Numbered from the stretch's first letter, positions 8,622 to 17,380 are shown. The stretch: DNA of 51,496 bases from CAZUXY01 sp964624235 (GCA_964624235.1 CAZUXY010000034.1:1-51496); one strand, 5' to 3'. Program-made: numbers and translations. The notes: generated by a model from the sequence alone, not told the origin.

Positions 8622-8735
8622 CTGGTCTTATGGGATACTGATGACGTAAAGAGGGAGCCATCTGACGGATTAATCGAAGGATTATTATTAAGGAATTATT
8701 TTAAATTATAAAATCGTTAAAATCTGCATTAATCC

Positions 8736-8764
8736 TTGACAAGAATTTTCAATAATGGTTTGAT
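8736..8764 (+). promoter_or_regulatory. candidate promoter for dsrC
   Basis: A perfect TTGACA (8736-8741) is followed after 17 bases by TTTGAT (8759-8764), a partial -10 match. It lies about 65 bases upstream of dsrC in an AT-rich 208-base intergenic region, and is the best sigma70-like site there. Confidence 0.4.
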
Positions 8765-8829
8765 AATTTCTCTTAATAGGGAACTAATTAAATAAAACCT
8801 TTGATTTAATTTGAAAGGAGGCATCACTC

Positions 8830-9147
8830 ATGGCACAGATTGAGCTTCATGGCCAAAAATATGAAGTTGATGAGGATGGGTTTTTACAGGAACCGGATAA
8901 ATGGAACGAGGATGTTGCTAAAGCTATGGCTGAAATCGAGGGAATTAAAGAGTTGAATGAAACTCACTGGAAAGTCATGAAATATCTGAGGACGTATTTC
9001 CAGGAGAATGGAATAGCTCCGATGGTGAGAAAACTCACTAAAGAAACCGGGGTAAATTTAAAAGAAATGTATGAATTGTTCCCCCAGGGACCGGCTAATT
9101 CGGCATGTAAATGGGCCGGGCTTCCCAAACCGACAGGATGCGTATAA
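8830..9147 (+). CDS. dsrC: DsrC, dissimilatory sulfite reductase sulfur-carrier subunit
   Basis: A 105-residue DsrC/TusE-family protein. The C-terminal arm ends in ACKWAGLPKPTGCV and carries both conserved cysteines, Cys93 and the penultimate Cys104. These form the DsrC trisulfide with sulfite-derived sulfur at the DsrAB active site, which distinguishes true DsrC from TusE-like proteins with one cysteine. The length is normal. It has a very strong AAAGGAGG ribosome binding site, its own candidate promoter and a perfect terminator, so it is probably a highly expressed single-gene unit. The trisulfide would be reduced by DsrMKJOP, which is not in this window. Confidence 0.96.
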   Translation: MAQIELHGQKYEVDEDGFLQEPDKWNEDVAKAMAEIEGIKELNETHWKVMKYLRTYFQENGIAPMVRKLTKETGVNLKEMYELFPQGPANSACKWAGLPKPTGCV

Positions 9148-9173
9148 TCGATTACCTCAATTCGATATCGAAT

Positions 9174-9214
9174 AAAATTGAGTCAGGTTGTCAACGGCCT
9201 GACTCAATTTTTTA
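9174..9214 (+). terminator. rho-independent terminator of dsrC
   Basis: A perfect 14-bp stem (9174-9187 with 9198-9211), a 10-base loop and a T-run. Just upstream lies a 12-bp perfect palindrome, TTCGATATCGAA (9161-9172). Confidence 0.92.
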
Positions 9215-9262
9215 TCAGAACCGGGTTTTGTTTGAACAAATTTTTCGCATTCTTTGAGTACA

Positions 9263-10696
9263 ATGAAAAAGAGAAATACAATAGCGGTCGCCGGCATAAG
9301 GGGAGGGTCGGGGAAGACCCTGGTTTCAATCGGAATAATTAGAGCCATGGTCCTTAAAGGATATTCGGTCGCGGCATTCAAGAAAGGACCCGATTATATC
9401 GATGCCGCATGGCTCACACTGGCATCAGGTAAACAATGTCATAATCTGGATACATTTCTGATTTCTCAGGAAAATAATCTGGATACATTCTGTAAGCGTA
9501 ATGAAGAATCTGATATTGCCGTTGTCGAGGGTAATCGCGGGATCTTCGACGGATTTGATGTTGAGGGTACTCACAGCTTCGCTGAATTGATAAAGATGTT
9601 AAATATTCCGGTCTTACTGGTCGTCGACTGTACTAAATGCAGCAGGACCGCCGCGGCACTGGTTCTTGGATGTATGTCTTTCGAAAAGGATATTGACTTC
9701 AGGGGCGTAATTCTGAATCAGATTGCCGGCGAAAGACACAGCAGGGTTGTTGCAAACAGCATAGAAAAATATTGCGGTATTCCGGTTTTAGGCTCCATCC
9801 CTAAAATAGCCGCACACTCGTTCACCGAACGGCACCTGGGACTGGTGCCGGTAGCGGAACAAAAAGCCCCTCTGGAAATTATTAAGGAAATCACAGAAAT
9901 TGTCAATAAAACGGTGGATATTCAAAGGATTATAGAAATTTCGGGGGTTAAAAACTCAGTTGAGGCGAAGGGTACGGTTCATACCAAAAGTTACGGCATT
10001 GGAAAAAGTAAAATTAATAATGAGGCGGTTTTTGTTAAAAAATCTGAGTCTCCTGTGATTGGAGTCATCTGTGATACCGCTTTTAATTTTTATTACCCCG
10101 AAAATCTGGAATTACTGAAGAATGAAGGTGCAACGCTGGTTGATATAGATTCGATGAAGGATACGCTTCCAGGTGTTGATGGATTATATATAGGAGGCGG
10201 CTTCCCCGAGACACATGCTGAGGGAATATCCAAAAATATAAAATTACGTTATCAGATCGCGGGGGAAATTGAGGATGGATTGCCGGTGTATGCAGAGTGC
10301 GGGGGCCTGATATATCTGTCCAGGGCGATCGTTCATCAGGGGAAACTTTACCCGATGGTTGGAATATTTCCATTTGATTTTTCACTTTCAGAAAAACCTC
10401 AGGGCCATGGTTACACAATTTTTGAAGTCGACGATGAAAATCCATTTTATCCGGCAGGACGCATCATTAAAGGACACGAATTCCGGTATTCTCGTATTAT
10501 AAATGATATCGAGATTAAAGAGTTGCATACTGTTATGAAGATGACACGCGGAAAGGGGATCGCACAGGGCAGGGACGGGATTGTTTACCGGAACACCATG
10601 GGCTTGTTCAGCCATACTCATGCATTGGGGGAAGGCGGAGAAGGATTATCTGCGCTTGTGGCAATGGCAAGGCGGAAAGTAAAAAAAGATGTATAG
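9263..10696 (+). CDS. dsrN: cobyrinate a,c-diamide synthase family glutamine amidotransferase (DsrN-type)
   Basis: A 477-residue protein of the CobB/CbiA family: an N-terminal dethiobiotin-synthetase-like ATP domain with the P-loop GIRGGSGKT (residues 11-19) and a C-terminal class I glutamine amidotransferase domain with the nucleophile Cys346 in YAECGGL and a histidine near residue 450 in FSHTHAL. CbiA amidates two carboxylates of cobyrinate; in dsr clusters the homologue is called DsrN and is thought to amidate siroheme for DsrAB. Its position between dsrC and dsrD, with no other corrin genes, favours DsrN. The start is uncertain: ATG 9263 or in-frame TTG 9254; neither has a strong ribosome binding site. 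Confidence 0.85.
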   Translation: MKKRNTIAVAGIRGGSGKTLVSIGIIRAMVLKGYSVAAFKKGPDYIDAAWLTLASGKQCHNLDTFLISQENNLDTFCKRNEESDIAVVEGNRGIFDGFDVEGTHSFAELIKMLNIPVLLVVDCTKCSRTAAALVLGCMSFEKDIDFRGVILNQIAGERHSRVVANSIEKYCGIPVLGSIPKIAAHSFTERHLGLVPVAEQKAPLEIIKEITEIVNKTVDIQRIIEISGVKNSVEAKGTVHTKSYGIGKSKINNEAVFVKKSESPVIGVICDTAFNFYYPENLELLKNEGATLVDIDSMKDTLPGVDGLYIGGGFPETHAEGISKNIKLRYQIAGEIEDGLPVYAECGGLIYLSRAIVHQGKLYPMVGIFPFDFSLSEKPQGHGYTIFEVDDENPFYPAGRIIKGHEFRYSRIINDIEIKELHTVMKMTRGKGIAQGRDGIVYRNTMGLFSHTHALGEGGEGLSALVAMARRKVKKDV

Positions 10697-10706
10697 CGGT
10701 TGAAGT

Positions 10707-10748
10707 TAAAAAAAATCCCCTTATAATGAAATAAGGGGATTGAGTTTT
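10707..10748. terminator. bidirectional terminator between dsrN and dsrD
   Basis: A 10-bp stem (10713-10722 with 10731-10740) enclosing eight bases, with A8 on the left (U-tract for the minus strand) and GAGTTTTT on the right. It separates the convergent dsrN and dsrABD transcripts. Confidence 0.88.
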
Positions 10749-10784
10749 TCCTCTGAGAATTAATGGGTAAAACTAAGAACGGAT

Positions 10785-10988
10785 TTATTTCCCAACCAGT
10801 TTGACAAAGGAACCGTTCAGATAGAGGTATTCCAGTTTCCCCTCCTTCCCGAGTTCCCCTATCGCTTTATCTACAAGTTTTTTCTCCATTTCAAGGGCTT
10901 TTGCGACGTCCTTGTTCTTTGCCATCTCTACTGTGGCAAGATAGTCAAGTACCTTCTGCTTAAGCTCCTCGCTGACTTGATCACTCAT
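10785..10988 (-). CDS. dsrD: DsrD, dissimilatory sulfite reductase partner protein
   Basis: A 67-residue winged-helix protein. The sequence runs as two N-terminal helices (KQKVLDYLATV, NKDVAKALEM), a recognition-like helix (KKLVDKAIGELGKEGK) and a short beta wing (LEYLYLNGSFVKL), the standard DsrD pattern. DsrD is found in organisms that use DsrAB reductively and has been shown to stimulate sulfite reduction by DsrAB. It is the last gene of dsrABD, 14 bases after dsrB, with TTGGAGGAATG as ribosome binding site. Its presence argues for a reductive rather than oxidative Dsr pathway. Confidence 0.94.
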   Translation of the reverse strand: MSDQVSEELKQKVLDYLATVEMAKNKDVAKALEMEKKLVDKAIGELGKEGKLEYLYLNGSFVKLVGK

Positions 10989-11002
10989 TTACATTCCTCC
11001 AA

Positions 11003-12070
11003 TTATGACCACTTGAACTGAGAAGTGGTACGGAAAGTCTCGGTAGCGTAAGTAAAGTCGTCAATGTGCTGTTCGGTGAATTCGATACCGGTCATCTTGA
11101 AAAACTTTTCCCAGCCGATTCTCTCGATCCATTCGCCCAGCCGTTCGTATTTACGGGCGTCTTTGGCGTATACTTCCACTATTTTTTTCAATACACTGGT
11201 AACTTCGGGCCACCTTGGAGGATTGTTGGGAATATAAGGAACGGCCAGCTTGGAAAACATAGGAGGCTTGCGCGCATTAGAAACTTTACCTCCAACATAG
11301 ATAGCCACTCCGTCACCGTCACGATCGGCGAGCGGCATAGCGGGACACACGGTAAAGCAGTTGCCGCAGTACATACATCTATCTTCGCGTATCTCAACAG
11401 TGTTTTTGTCCTTATCGGGATGACGTCGTATGGCGCCGGTAGGGCAGGACGCGATAACAGAAGGAACTTCACAGATGGAATTGATCTTTGCATCATCGAC
11501 TTTGGGAATCCTGGTATGTATACCAACGATCGCGAGGTCCGAGCAGTGTACCGCACCGCACATATTGATACAGCATGCAAGTGCAATGCGGAGTTTCGCC
11601 TGGAGTTTGAACCCGACGAAGTATTCATGCAGTTCATCCATGACGGCTTTGACCAGTCCGGATGCGTCGGTAGCGGCGCTGTGGCAGTGTACCCAGCCCT
11701 GTGTATGGACGATGTTGGATATGCAGTCGCCGAGACCCCCGATGGGAAGTCCAAGTTTCTTCAGATCGGACATCATGGGATCGACATTGTCCTTTTTTGG
11801 TGTTAAGAATTCCACGTTGTAACGGCTGGTGAACCTCAGATGCCCGTCACAGTACTTATCGGCGATGTCACAGAGGTCCCTGATAAAATCAACACTTACC
11901 AGTCGTGGAGATCCTATTCGTACGGTAAAAAGCTCATCACCGCCCTCGGCGACATGTTTCATTAAACCCGGCTTAAGGATTTCATGATATTTCCATTTAC
12001 CGTAATTCTTCTTGATGACATCAGGAAGCAGTTCTCGGTAATCCGGGGGGCCTATATCGGTTTTCGGCAT
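11003..12070 (-). CDS. dsrB: dissimilatory sulfite reductase beta subunit
   Basis: A 355-residue DsrB. HTQGWVHCH includes Cys129; CCINMCGAVHC supplies Cys166, Cys167 and Cys171 of the [4Fe-4S]-siroheme cofactor region. An inserted ferredoxin domain has CMYCGNCFTVCP (Cys232, 235, 238, 242) and a preceding SCP (Cys209). The PAMPLADRDGDG segment after the ferredoxin motif is typical of DsrB. It forms the alpha2-beta2 enzyme with DsrA, reducing sulfite at the siroheme and loading DsrC. It is 21 bases downstream of dsrA, with CAGGAGG as ribosome binding site. Length and motifs are those of the bacterial reductive type; its branch needs a tree. Confidence 0.98.
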   Translation of the reverse strand: MPKTDIGPPDYRELLPDVIKKNYGKWKYHEILKPGLMKHVAEGGDELFTVRIGSPRLVSVDFIRDLCDIADKYCDGHLRFTSRYNVEFLTPKKDNVDPMMSDLKKLGLPIGGLGDCISNIVHTQGWVHCHSAATDASGLVKAVMDELHEYFVGFKLQAKLRIALACCINMCGAVHCSDLAIVGIHTRIPKVDDAKINSICEVPSVIASCPTGAIRRHPDKDKNTVEIREDRCMYCGNCFTVCPAMPLADRDGDGVAIYVGGKVSNARKPPMFSKLAVPYIPNNPPRWPEVTSVLKKIVEVYAKDARKYERLGEWIERIGWEKFFKMTGIEFTEQHIDDFTYATETFRTTSQFKWS

Positions 12071-12091
12071 TGTATTCCTCCTGAATTTGTA

Positions 12092-13255
12092 TTAGAAAAA
12101 CACGAACGGGTTCGTGCGTGGATGTTTGACCATCTGGGGTACAGGCTTTATATCGACTGCCTTGAGGAAATCCTTCAGACCCATACGGCCGATGAGTTCG
12201 GCGACGCGTTCCCGGTTTCTCCCGTGTTCGTCCCACCAGTCCCATATCTTTTCAAGGAGATCTTTAATCTCTTTATATGGTGGTTCGATTTTCATAAAAG
12301 GAACCAGTACCCAGGAAAGGAACGCCCCTCTGAGGATGGGTGCTTTCCCCCCGATGAGAATGGTGGCGCCTGTCTCCTTGCCCGGTCTGATCGCCTTGGT
12401 CATCTTATTGATGCAGTGCATGCAGCGGGTGCAGTCTTCCGCCTTGACCTTGAGTTCTTTTTTCTTTTCATCGTAGGTAAGCGCATAGCCGGGACATTTG
12501 TCAACGATGAAGGTTTTAATGTCAAGACCGGATTCAGCGTATTTCTTAACTTCAGCCTGATCAATACGAATACTGTCTTTCCAAGTGCCGATAATGGTAA
12601 AATCGGCCCTCGCGATCGCGGCCACGCAGTCGTTGGGACATGCTGACGCCTTGATCTTGAATTTATACGGCCAGCGGGGCCTGTGTATCTCGTCCTGGTA
12701 TGTCTGGGTCAGGTCATAAATCAGCGCCGGGGCATCAAAACATGCCCATTCACAGCGTGCGGGTCCTACGCAACCGGCCGGGGTTCGCAGCGCCGATCCG
12801 GAACCACCAAGGTCATAACCGAGTTCCGTGAGAGCATTGAAGGTTGGTTGAATGTTTTCCGTACCGGTGCCGAGAAAAATAATATCTCCTGTAGAACCAT
12901 GGAAATTTGTCAAGCCGCTTCCATTTTTCTCCCACAGATCGCATAATTCTCTCAGCCTGTTACTGGTATAAAACCAGCCTGAAGGATGATTGATTCGCAT
13001 AGTATGAAAAGCTTCAGCATTGGGGAACTTCTCAGGAACATCGGTGTATCTGCCGATTACCCCTCCACCATAACCGGTTACTCCAACAATACCGCCGTGT
13101 TTCCAATGAGTTACCTTGTCTTTGTATGATAACTCGACGATACCCAGAAGATCCTGTGCCTTGGGACTCTTTTTGGCCGCACGTTTTATTTCCTTAACAA
13201 AACTGGGCCATGAACCTTTTTCAAGTTCATCCAGCAAGGGTGTTTTATCAGCCAT
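12092..13255 (-). CDS. dsrA: dissimilatory sulfite reductase alpha subunit
   Basis: A 387-residue DsrA. The cofactor cysteines are in CVGPARCEWAC (Cys162, 168, 172) and ACPNDC (Cys206, 210). A ferredoxin domain follows with KCPG (Cys254) and DCTRCMHCINKM (Cys275, 278, 281). SGWFYTSNRLRELCDLWE and the FHGSTGDI segment are DsrA hallmarks. It is somewhat shorter than the ~400-440 residues usual in sulfate reducers, without an obvious break. ACAGGAGG precedes the start. It heads the dsrA-dsrB-dsrD operon; a 600-bp region with repeated motifs lies upstream. Confidence 0.98.
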   Translation of the reverse strand: MADKTPLLDELEKGSWPSFVKEIKRAAKKSPKAQDLLGIVELSYKDKVTHWKHGGIVGVTGYGGGVIGRYTDVPEKFPNAEAFHTMRINHPSGWFYTSNRLRELCDLWEKNGSGLTNFHGSTGDIIFLGTGTENIQPTFNALTELGYDLGGSGSALRTPAGCVGPARCEWACFDAPALIYDLTQTYQDEIHRPRWPYKFKIKASACPNDCVAAIARADFTIIGTWKDSIRIDQAEVKKYAESGLDIKTFIVDKCPGYALTYDEKKKELKVKAEDCTRCMHCINKMTKAIRPGKETGATILIGGKAPILRGAFLSWVLVPFMKIEPPYKEIKDLLEKIWDWWDEHGRNRERVAELIGRMGLKDFLKAVDIKPVPQMVKHPRTNPFVFF

Positions 13256-13341
13256 TTACAACCTCCTGTGTTTTTTACCTGCAAAGACATCAATACTGAA
13301 AATGAGACAGTTTAAAAACTCAGAATATTATTAGATTGCTA

Positions 13342-13363
13342 TACTTCGGAAAAGTACAGATTT
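13342..13363. repeat. motif copy 1 (TACTTCGGAAAAGTAC core)
   Basis: Copy 1 reads TACTTCGGAAAAGTACAGAT and on; copy 2 at 13615-13635 matches it apart from one deletion and two substitutions. Both have palindromic cores, as expected for a regulator binding site. This copy lies 87 bases upstream of dsrA. Confidence 0.55.
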
Positions 13364-13372
13364 ATATAGGAG

Positions 13373-13411
13373 GTACTATAAGTTCCCGCTGAAAAACGGG
13401 AAAGTACTATA
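13373..13411. promoter_or_regulatory. hairpin framed by GTACTATA direct repeats upstream of dsrA
   Basis: GTACTATA at 13373-13380 and again at 13404-13411 frame a 6-bp stem, TTCCCG (13383-13388) with CGGGAA (13397-13402), around an 8-base A-rich loop. It lies 118-156 bases upstream of the dsrA start and may be an operator or leader structure. Confidence 0.4.
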
Positions 13412-13591
13412 TGAACCTGCACACGCAGCAATGATCCTTCATTTTCGGGTGAAATGTCAAGAAATTTTTTAAATGGTTTTACTTGATATATTGTATGACA
13501 AGAAAATATGTGTGTATTTTAAAGAATACATAATAAGGGAACCTCGAATTATCACATTCTGCTTTTTCCCTTGTGGGCAGATACTAAGGAT

Positions 13592-13636
13592 AAAATCAGA
13601 ATTTTCAATAGTGGTATTTCGGAAAATACTGATTTT
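13592..13636. promoter_or_regulatory. 15-bp imperfect inverted repeat containing motif copy 2
   Basis: Arms 13592-13606 and 13622-13636 pair at 14 of 15 positions. Inside lies GTATTT-CGGA-AAATAC (13614-13629), a perfect 6-4-6 palindrome that is the core of motif copy 2 (13615-13635). Confidence 0.5.
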
Positions 13637-13862
13637 TAGAGACGCCCATAATCTAATTTATATATAGGATCATAAACTAAATGTTATTTTTTAGCACATT
13701 TATAGAAATTATTCTGGAAAATAAACATAGTCTTTATTAAATCCTTTTGGTGATGGCGGCTCTGATAACAGGAGTCGTTCGGGCAGTGATTTCATAAACA
13801 GATTATTAAAAGTGATTACAGACCCAACATACAGTTAGATGATATTCAAAGAAGGTCGGTGT

Positions 13863-15350
13863 ATGTCTTACGAAAGATTGTCCTCATTCCTGAAAAGCGG
13901 TGATTCCCCGGGGGATTGCGGTAAACTGAAGATATATCCACATTCCCTGAATACACTCGGGAATGACAGGGTGATCATGTTTGCCGATGAAAGAGGTCGC
14001 CATTTGATGTCTGTGGGTAACGGTGTACTCAACGGGGATCTTGAAGGTCCGGAATACAACGGGTACAAGATATGCGGACTGACACACGAAAACCGCCTGG
14101 TTCTGAACAAATATTTCCCTTTCACCAATCCGAGTCCCCTGGGGTACGGTAGTGCAAGCATTGGACTGGGGGATCGTCTGGGAACGGCAACCGACGGACA
14201 TTTGACGGCAACCGGCGATACGGGAGTTTTGCCGGTATTGGCGCAGCAGAGCATGAGGGAACTGAATCTGACGGGAAGAAATTTTCATAGTGTGCTCGAC
14301 GACGTGTGTTTCTCGGTTTTCAGAATGGGATACCGAGGAAAATTCGGCGCCGACGGTGATCACCTTAAAAATGAAACAGATATCAAACATGCTCTTGACT
14401 GTGGTTACACCATGGTTACCCTGGACTGTTCAGACATGCTTGACACATCCGTGCCGTCTTTGTCAGATAGTGAAAAGACTGAGAGGATAAAAGGGTGTGC
14501 AGACAAGAGAGTGGATATTTTATTCAAGGATTACGCCGACAGGAAATTCAACGCAGGATCGGCGATATTACGCTATACTGAAAAAGATATCGCCGCCTTC
14601 ATATTGATGTACCATAAGGCGCTGGACTTAATCGAAACGGTTTATAATGACCTGATTAGACCTCATCATAGCAGGGTTGATTTTGAAATATCAATCGATG
14701 AAACTTCAGAACCCACTTCACCTGCCTCGCACTACATAATATCAAGAGAACTGTCCAGGAAAAAAATTCCGTTTACCAGCATTGCTCCAAGGTTCCCGGG
14801 CGAGTTTCAGAAGGCGGTGGATTACCGGGGAAACCTCAGAAATTTTGAGAAGGAGTATAAAATCCATCAAGCCATCGCGGATGAATTCGGTTATAAACTA
14901 AGCATACATTCCGGGAGCGATAAGTTCCGGATATATCCCATAATAGGTGAAGTATCCGGAAAAAAATTCCATTTAAAGACATCGGGAACACACTGGCTTG
15001 AAGCTGTCCGGCTGATTTCACGAAAGGACCCTGAGTTGTACAGGAAGATCCATGCGCATGCCCTGAAGAACCATCACCAGGCGGCACATTTATATCATAT
15101 CACCGCCGATATCAGTGCGGTTAAACCATTACAGGAAGTTTCCGACGGTGACCTGGAACACTACTGTAATGATGAAAATGCCCGGCAGATGCTCCACATT
15201 GCTTATGGTAATATTCTTAGCGGTTTTGATGCGGAATGTGAAATAACATATAAAGAAAGAATATATACCACCATATCACATTACAAGGATGAATATGACC
15301 GTATGATTGCAGATCACACGTCTAAACACCTTGCGGCACTGGGAGTTTAA
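13863..15350 (+). CDS. uxaE: tagaturonate epimerase UxaE family protein
   Basis: A 495-residue protein matching the UxaE (tagaturonate/fructuronate epimerase) family: FADERGRHL near the N-terminus, the GLGDRLGTATDGH segment, EISIDET in the middle and the C-terminal KLSIHSGSDKFRIYP and LKTSGTHWLEAVR blocks rich in His, Asp and Glu suited to metal binding. UxaE interconverts tagaturonate and fructuronate, replacing the two-dehydrogenase route in galacturonate use. The ATG at 13863 is chosen because GAAGG lies just upstream; an in-frame ATG at 13839 has none. uxaC follows 43 bases later on the same strand, making a two-gene uronate unit. Confidence 0.85.
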   Translation: MSYERLSSFLKSGDSPGDCGKLKIYPHSLNTLGNDRVIMFADERGRHLMSVGNGVLNGDLEGPEYNGYKICGLTHENRLVLNKYFPFTNPSPLGYGSASIGLGDRLGTATDGHLTATGDTGVLPVLAQQSMRELNLTGRNFHSVLDDVCFSVFRMGYRGKFGADGDHLKNETDIKHALDCGYTMVTLDCSDMLDTSVPSLSDSEKTERIKGCADKRVDILFKDYADRKFNAGSAILRYTEKDIAAFILMYHKALDLIETVYNDLIRPHHSRVDFEISIDETSEPTSPASHYIISRELSRKKIPFTSIAPRFPGEFQKAVDYRGNLRNFEKEYKIHQAIADEFGYKLSIHSGSDKFRIYPIIGEVSGKKFHLKTSGTHWLEAVRLISRKDPELYRKIHAHALKNHHQAAHLYHITADISAVKPLQEVSDGDLEHYCNDENARQMLHIAYGNILSGFDAECEITYKERIYTTISHYKDEYDRMIADHTSKHLAALGV

Positions 15351-15393
15351 CAGGGTTAACACCTGAGATGAAAGCATAAACGGGTGATATCCG

Positions 15394-16806
15394 ATGAAAC
15401 CGTTCATACACGACGACTTTCTCCTTGAAACCGATTCTGCGGCTGAACTTTATCATGACTATGCGGAGCAGATGCCGATTATTGATTACCACTGCCATCT
15501 TTCGCCGGAAATTATCGCCGAAGATCATGGTTTTAGTTCCATCACCGAGATGTGGCTGCATGGTGATCATTATAAATGGAGGGCAATGCGGGCCAATGGT
15601 ATCGATGAAAAATACATCACGGGAAACGGTACTGATAAGGAGAAATTCTCAGCCTGGGCGGAGACCGTTCCCTACACGATACGCAATCCACTGTACCACT
15701 GGACCCATCTGGAATTAAAAAGGTATTTCGGGATAGATGAACTGCTGACGAAAAAAACCGCACAGGATATATACGAAACCTGCAATGACATCATACACAA
15801 TGAACATTACTGTCCATCGGTCATCTTCAGGAAAATGAACGTTGAATCGGTCTGCACCACCGATGATCCTGTCGACAGTCTGGATCATCATAAAAAATAT
15901 AATGAAAAAACCCGTAGTACCGATAGTACGCGGCTTTATCCTGCATGGAGACCGGACCGCGCACTGGCGGCGGATAATCCGCGAAACTTCAATGAATGGC
16001 TGGACAAACTGGAATACCGTACAGGGCGGCGTATAACAACCCTGAACGATTTCATGGAGGCATTGAAAACGCGACATGATTTTTTCCATGAAATGGGATG
16101 CAGAATATCAGACCACGGACTGGAACGATTCTACTCAGAGGAGTTCAGGGAAGACGAGACCGGAGTGATCTTCGAAAAAGCAAGGTCGGGTGCCACACTG
16201 AATTCCGACGAGGTGAACAATTTCAAATCGGCAATGATACACCGTTTCTGCATAATGGACCATTCACGGGGCTGGGTACAGCAGTTCCATGTCGGTGTAG
16301 TGCGAAACATCAACAGCCGGCTGTACGAAACAATGGGTCCGGATACAGGTTTCGATTCCATAGGGGACGGCGAGATGGCCAGACCTCTTGCCGGGATGCT
16401 GGACCGTCTCGACAGAACACGACAGCTGGCTAAAACAATACTCTACAATATCAATCCGGCCGATTTTGAAGTATTCGCGGCGATGGCAGGCGGTTTCCAG
16501 GACGGGACTGTTCCGGGCAAAATTCAGCTGGGAAGCGGTTGGTGGTTTCTGGACCAGAAGGATGGAATGGAAGCGCAGATGAACGCGCTCTCGAATATGG
16601 GATTGCTCGCCAGGTTTATTGGAATGACCACTGACTCGCGGAGTTTTCTGTCGTACCCGCGCCATGAATATTTCCGAAGAATATTATGCAATATGATCGG
16701 GCGTGATATCCGACGTGGTCTGCTCCCCGATGACATGCCCTGGATGGGGAAAATCGTGCAGGACATCTGTTATTATAACGCAAAATCATACTTCAACCTG
16801 GAATGA
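15394..16806 (+). CDS. uxaC: glucuronate (uronate) isomerase
   Basis: A 470-residue amidohydrolase-superfamily isomerase converting glucuronate to fructuronate and galacturonate to tagaturonate in the cytoplasm. The metal motif DYHCHLSP (His33, His35) is near the N-terminus. CTTDDPVDSLDHH, RPDRAL and the C-terminal GMTTDSRSFLSYPRHEYFRRILC block are typical of UxaC. The length is the family norm. It follows uxaE, so the pair would turn galacturonate via tagaturonate into fructuronate. Downstream fructuronate reductase, KDG kinase and aldolase are not in the window. Confidence 0.95.
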   Translation: MKPFIHDDFLLETDSAAELYHDYAEQMPIIDYHCHLSPEIIAEDHGFSSITEMWLHGDHYKWRAMRANGIDEKYITGNGTDKEKFSAWAETVPYTIRNPLYHWTHLELKRYFGIDELLTKKTAQDIYETCNDIIHNEHYCPSVIFRKMNVESVCTTDDPVDSLDHHKKYNEKTRSTDSTRLYPAWRPDRALAADNPRNFNEWLDKLEYRTGRRITTLNDFMEALKTRHDFFHEMGCRISDHGLERFYSEEFREDETGVIFEKARSGATLNSDEVNNFKSAMIHRFCIMDHSRGWVQQFHVGVVRNINSRLYETMGPDTGFDSIGDGEMARPLAGMLDRLDRTRQLAKTILYNINPADFEVFAAMAGGFQDGTVPGKIQLGSGWWFLDQKDGMEAQMNALSNMGLLARFIGMTTDSRSFLSYPRHEYFRRILCNMIGRDIRRGLLPDDMPWMGKIVQDICYYNAKSYFNLE

Positions 16807-16933
16807 CATGAGTTCAACCGCAGTCGCTGGCGCGATCTCAGAATATGGACGACGGTATTTATTGCGGTTCAGTTGTTGTTGTATTTACTTTTTAAAAGCA
16901 ATCAGAAAGCCATACTCTTTTTACAGGAATACA

Positions 16934-17341
16934 TTATTTGAAAATCAGGAACGACGCCTTGATCTTTTTCGCGTTCTGGGATCCGTTTCTGATCCATAGT
17001 ACATAACAGCCGTTCAAATGAAAGGTACCGTCGGTGTAATTGGCGTCTTTTTTTCCGGAATCCATAAATATCGATACGCGGTCGGTGTTTTCAAACCTGA
17101 ATATTTCAACAAAAAACTTACCCACACTGTAAAAGCTGCCCGCTTCCTCCCATCCCAGTATACGGGGGATTTTTGCCCTGTAATATCCCCGGATTCCTTT
17201 CTTCTTGAAGTGTGAAAGCAGTTCATTAATGGAACCACGGCATTCAGGCTCCGCCGTTAGGGGCATGGTAAGTGGTATAAGTATAAAAGCGCATAAAAGA
17301 ACAAGGGTGCATACGAAGAATTTTTTTCGATTATAGATCAT
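16934..17341 (-). CDS. small secreted hypothetical protein
   Basis: A 135-residue protein with an N-terminal hydrophobic segment (FFVCTLVLLCAFILIPL) followed by a polar stretch, fitting a signal peptide or signal anchor. The mature part is rich in basic and aromatic residues, with strand-like segments (RVSIFMD, CYVLWI, ASFLIF). I do not recognise a family. It lies 39 bases after the toroid-like gene on the same strand and converges on uxaC. There is no strong ribosome binding site. Function unknown. Confidence 0.5.
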   Translation of the reverse strand: MIYNRKKFFVCTLVLLCAFILIPLTMPLTAEPECRGSINELLSHFKKKGIRGYYRAKIPRILGWEEAGSFYSVGKFFVEIFRFENTDRVSIFMDSGKKDANYTDGTFHLNGCYVLWIRNGSQNAKKIKASFLIFK

Positions 17342-17380
17342 AGTGTTTTATAAAGAGGGCTCCATCTCATTAATATATTT

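Larger units (their letters stand above)
13256..13862. other. long AT-rich intergenic region upstream of dsrA and uxaE
   Basis: 607 bases between the divergent dsrA and uxaE genes, strikingly AT-rich. It holds two near-identical copies of a ~21-bp motif (13342-13363 and 13615-13635), a direct repeat GTACTATA flanking a hairpin (13373-13411) and a 15-bp inverted repeat (13592-13636). A TTGACA on the minus strand (13457-13462) is a possible -35 for dsrA without a good -10. No convincing gene is present; a 64-codon reading frame at 13473 looks fortuitous. Confidence 0.65.

Noticed and set aside
11066..11806. 246-codon plus-strand frame opposite dsrB
   Set aside because: Antisense shadow of dsrB; dsrB motifs on the other strand are decisive.
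13473..13667. 64-codon frame in the dsrA-uxaE spacer
   Set aside because: Low-complexity AT-rich frame that runs through inverted repeats and lacks a ribosome binding site.
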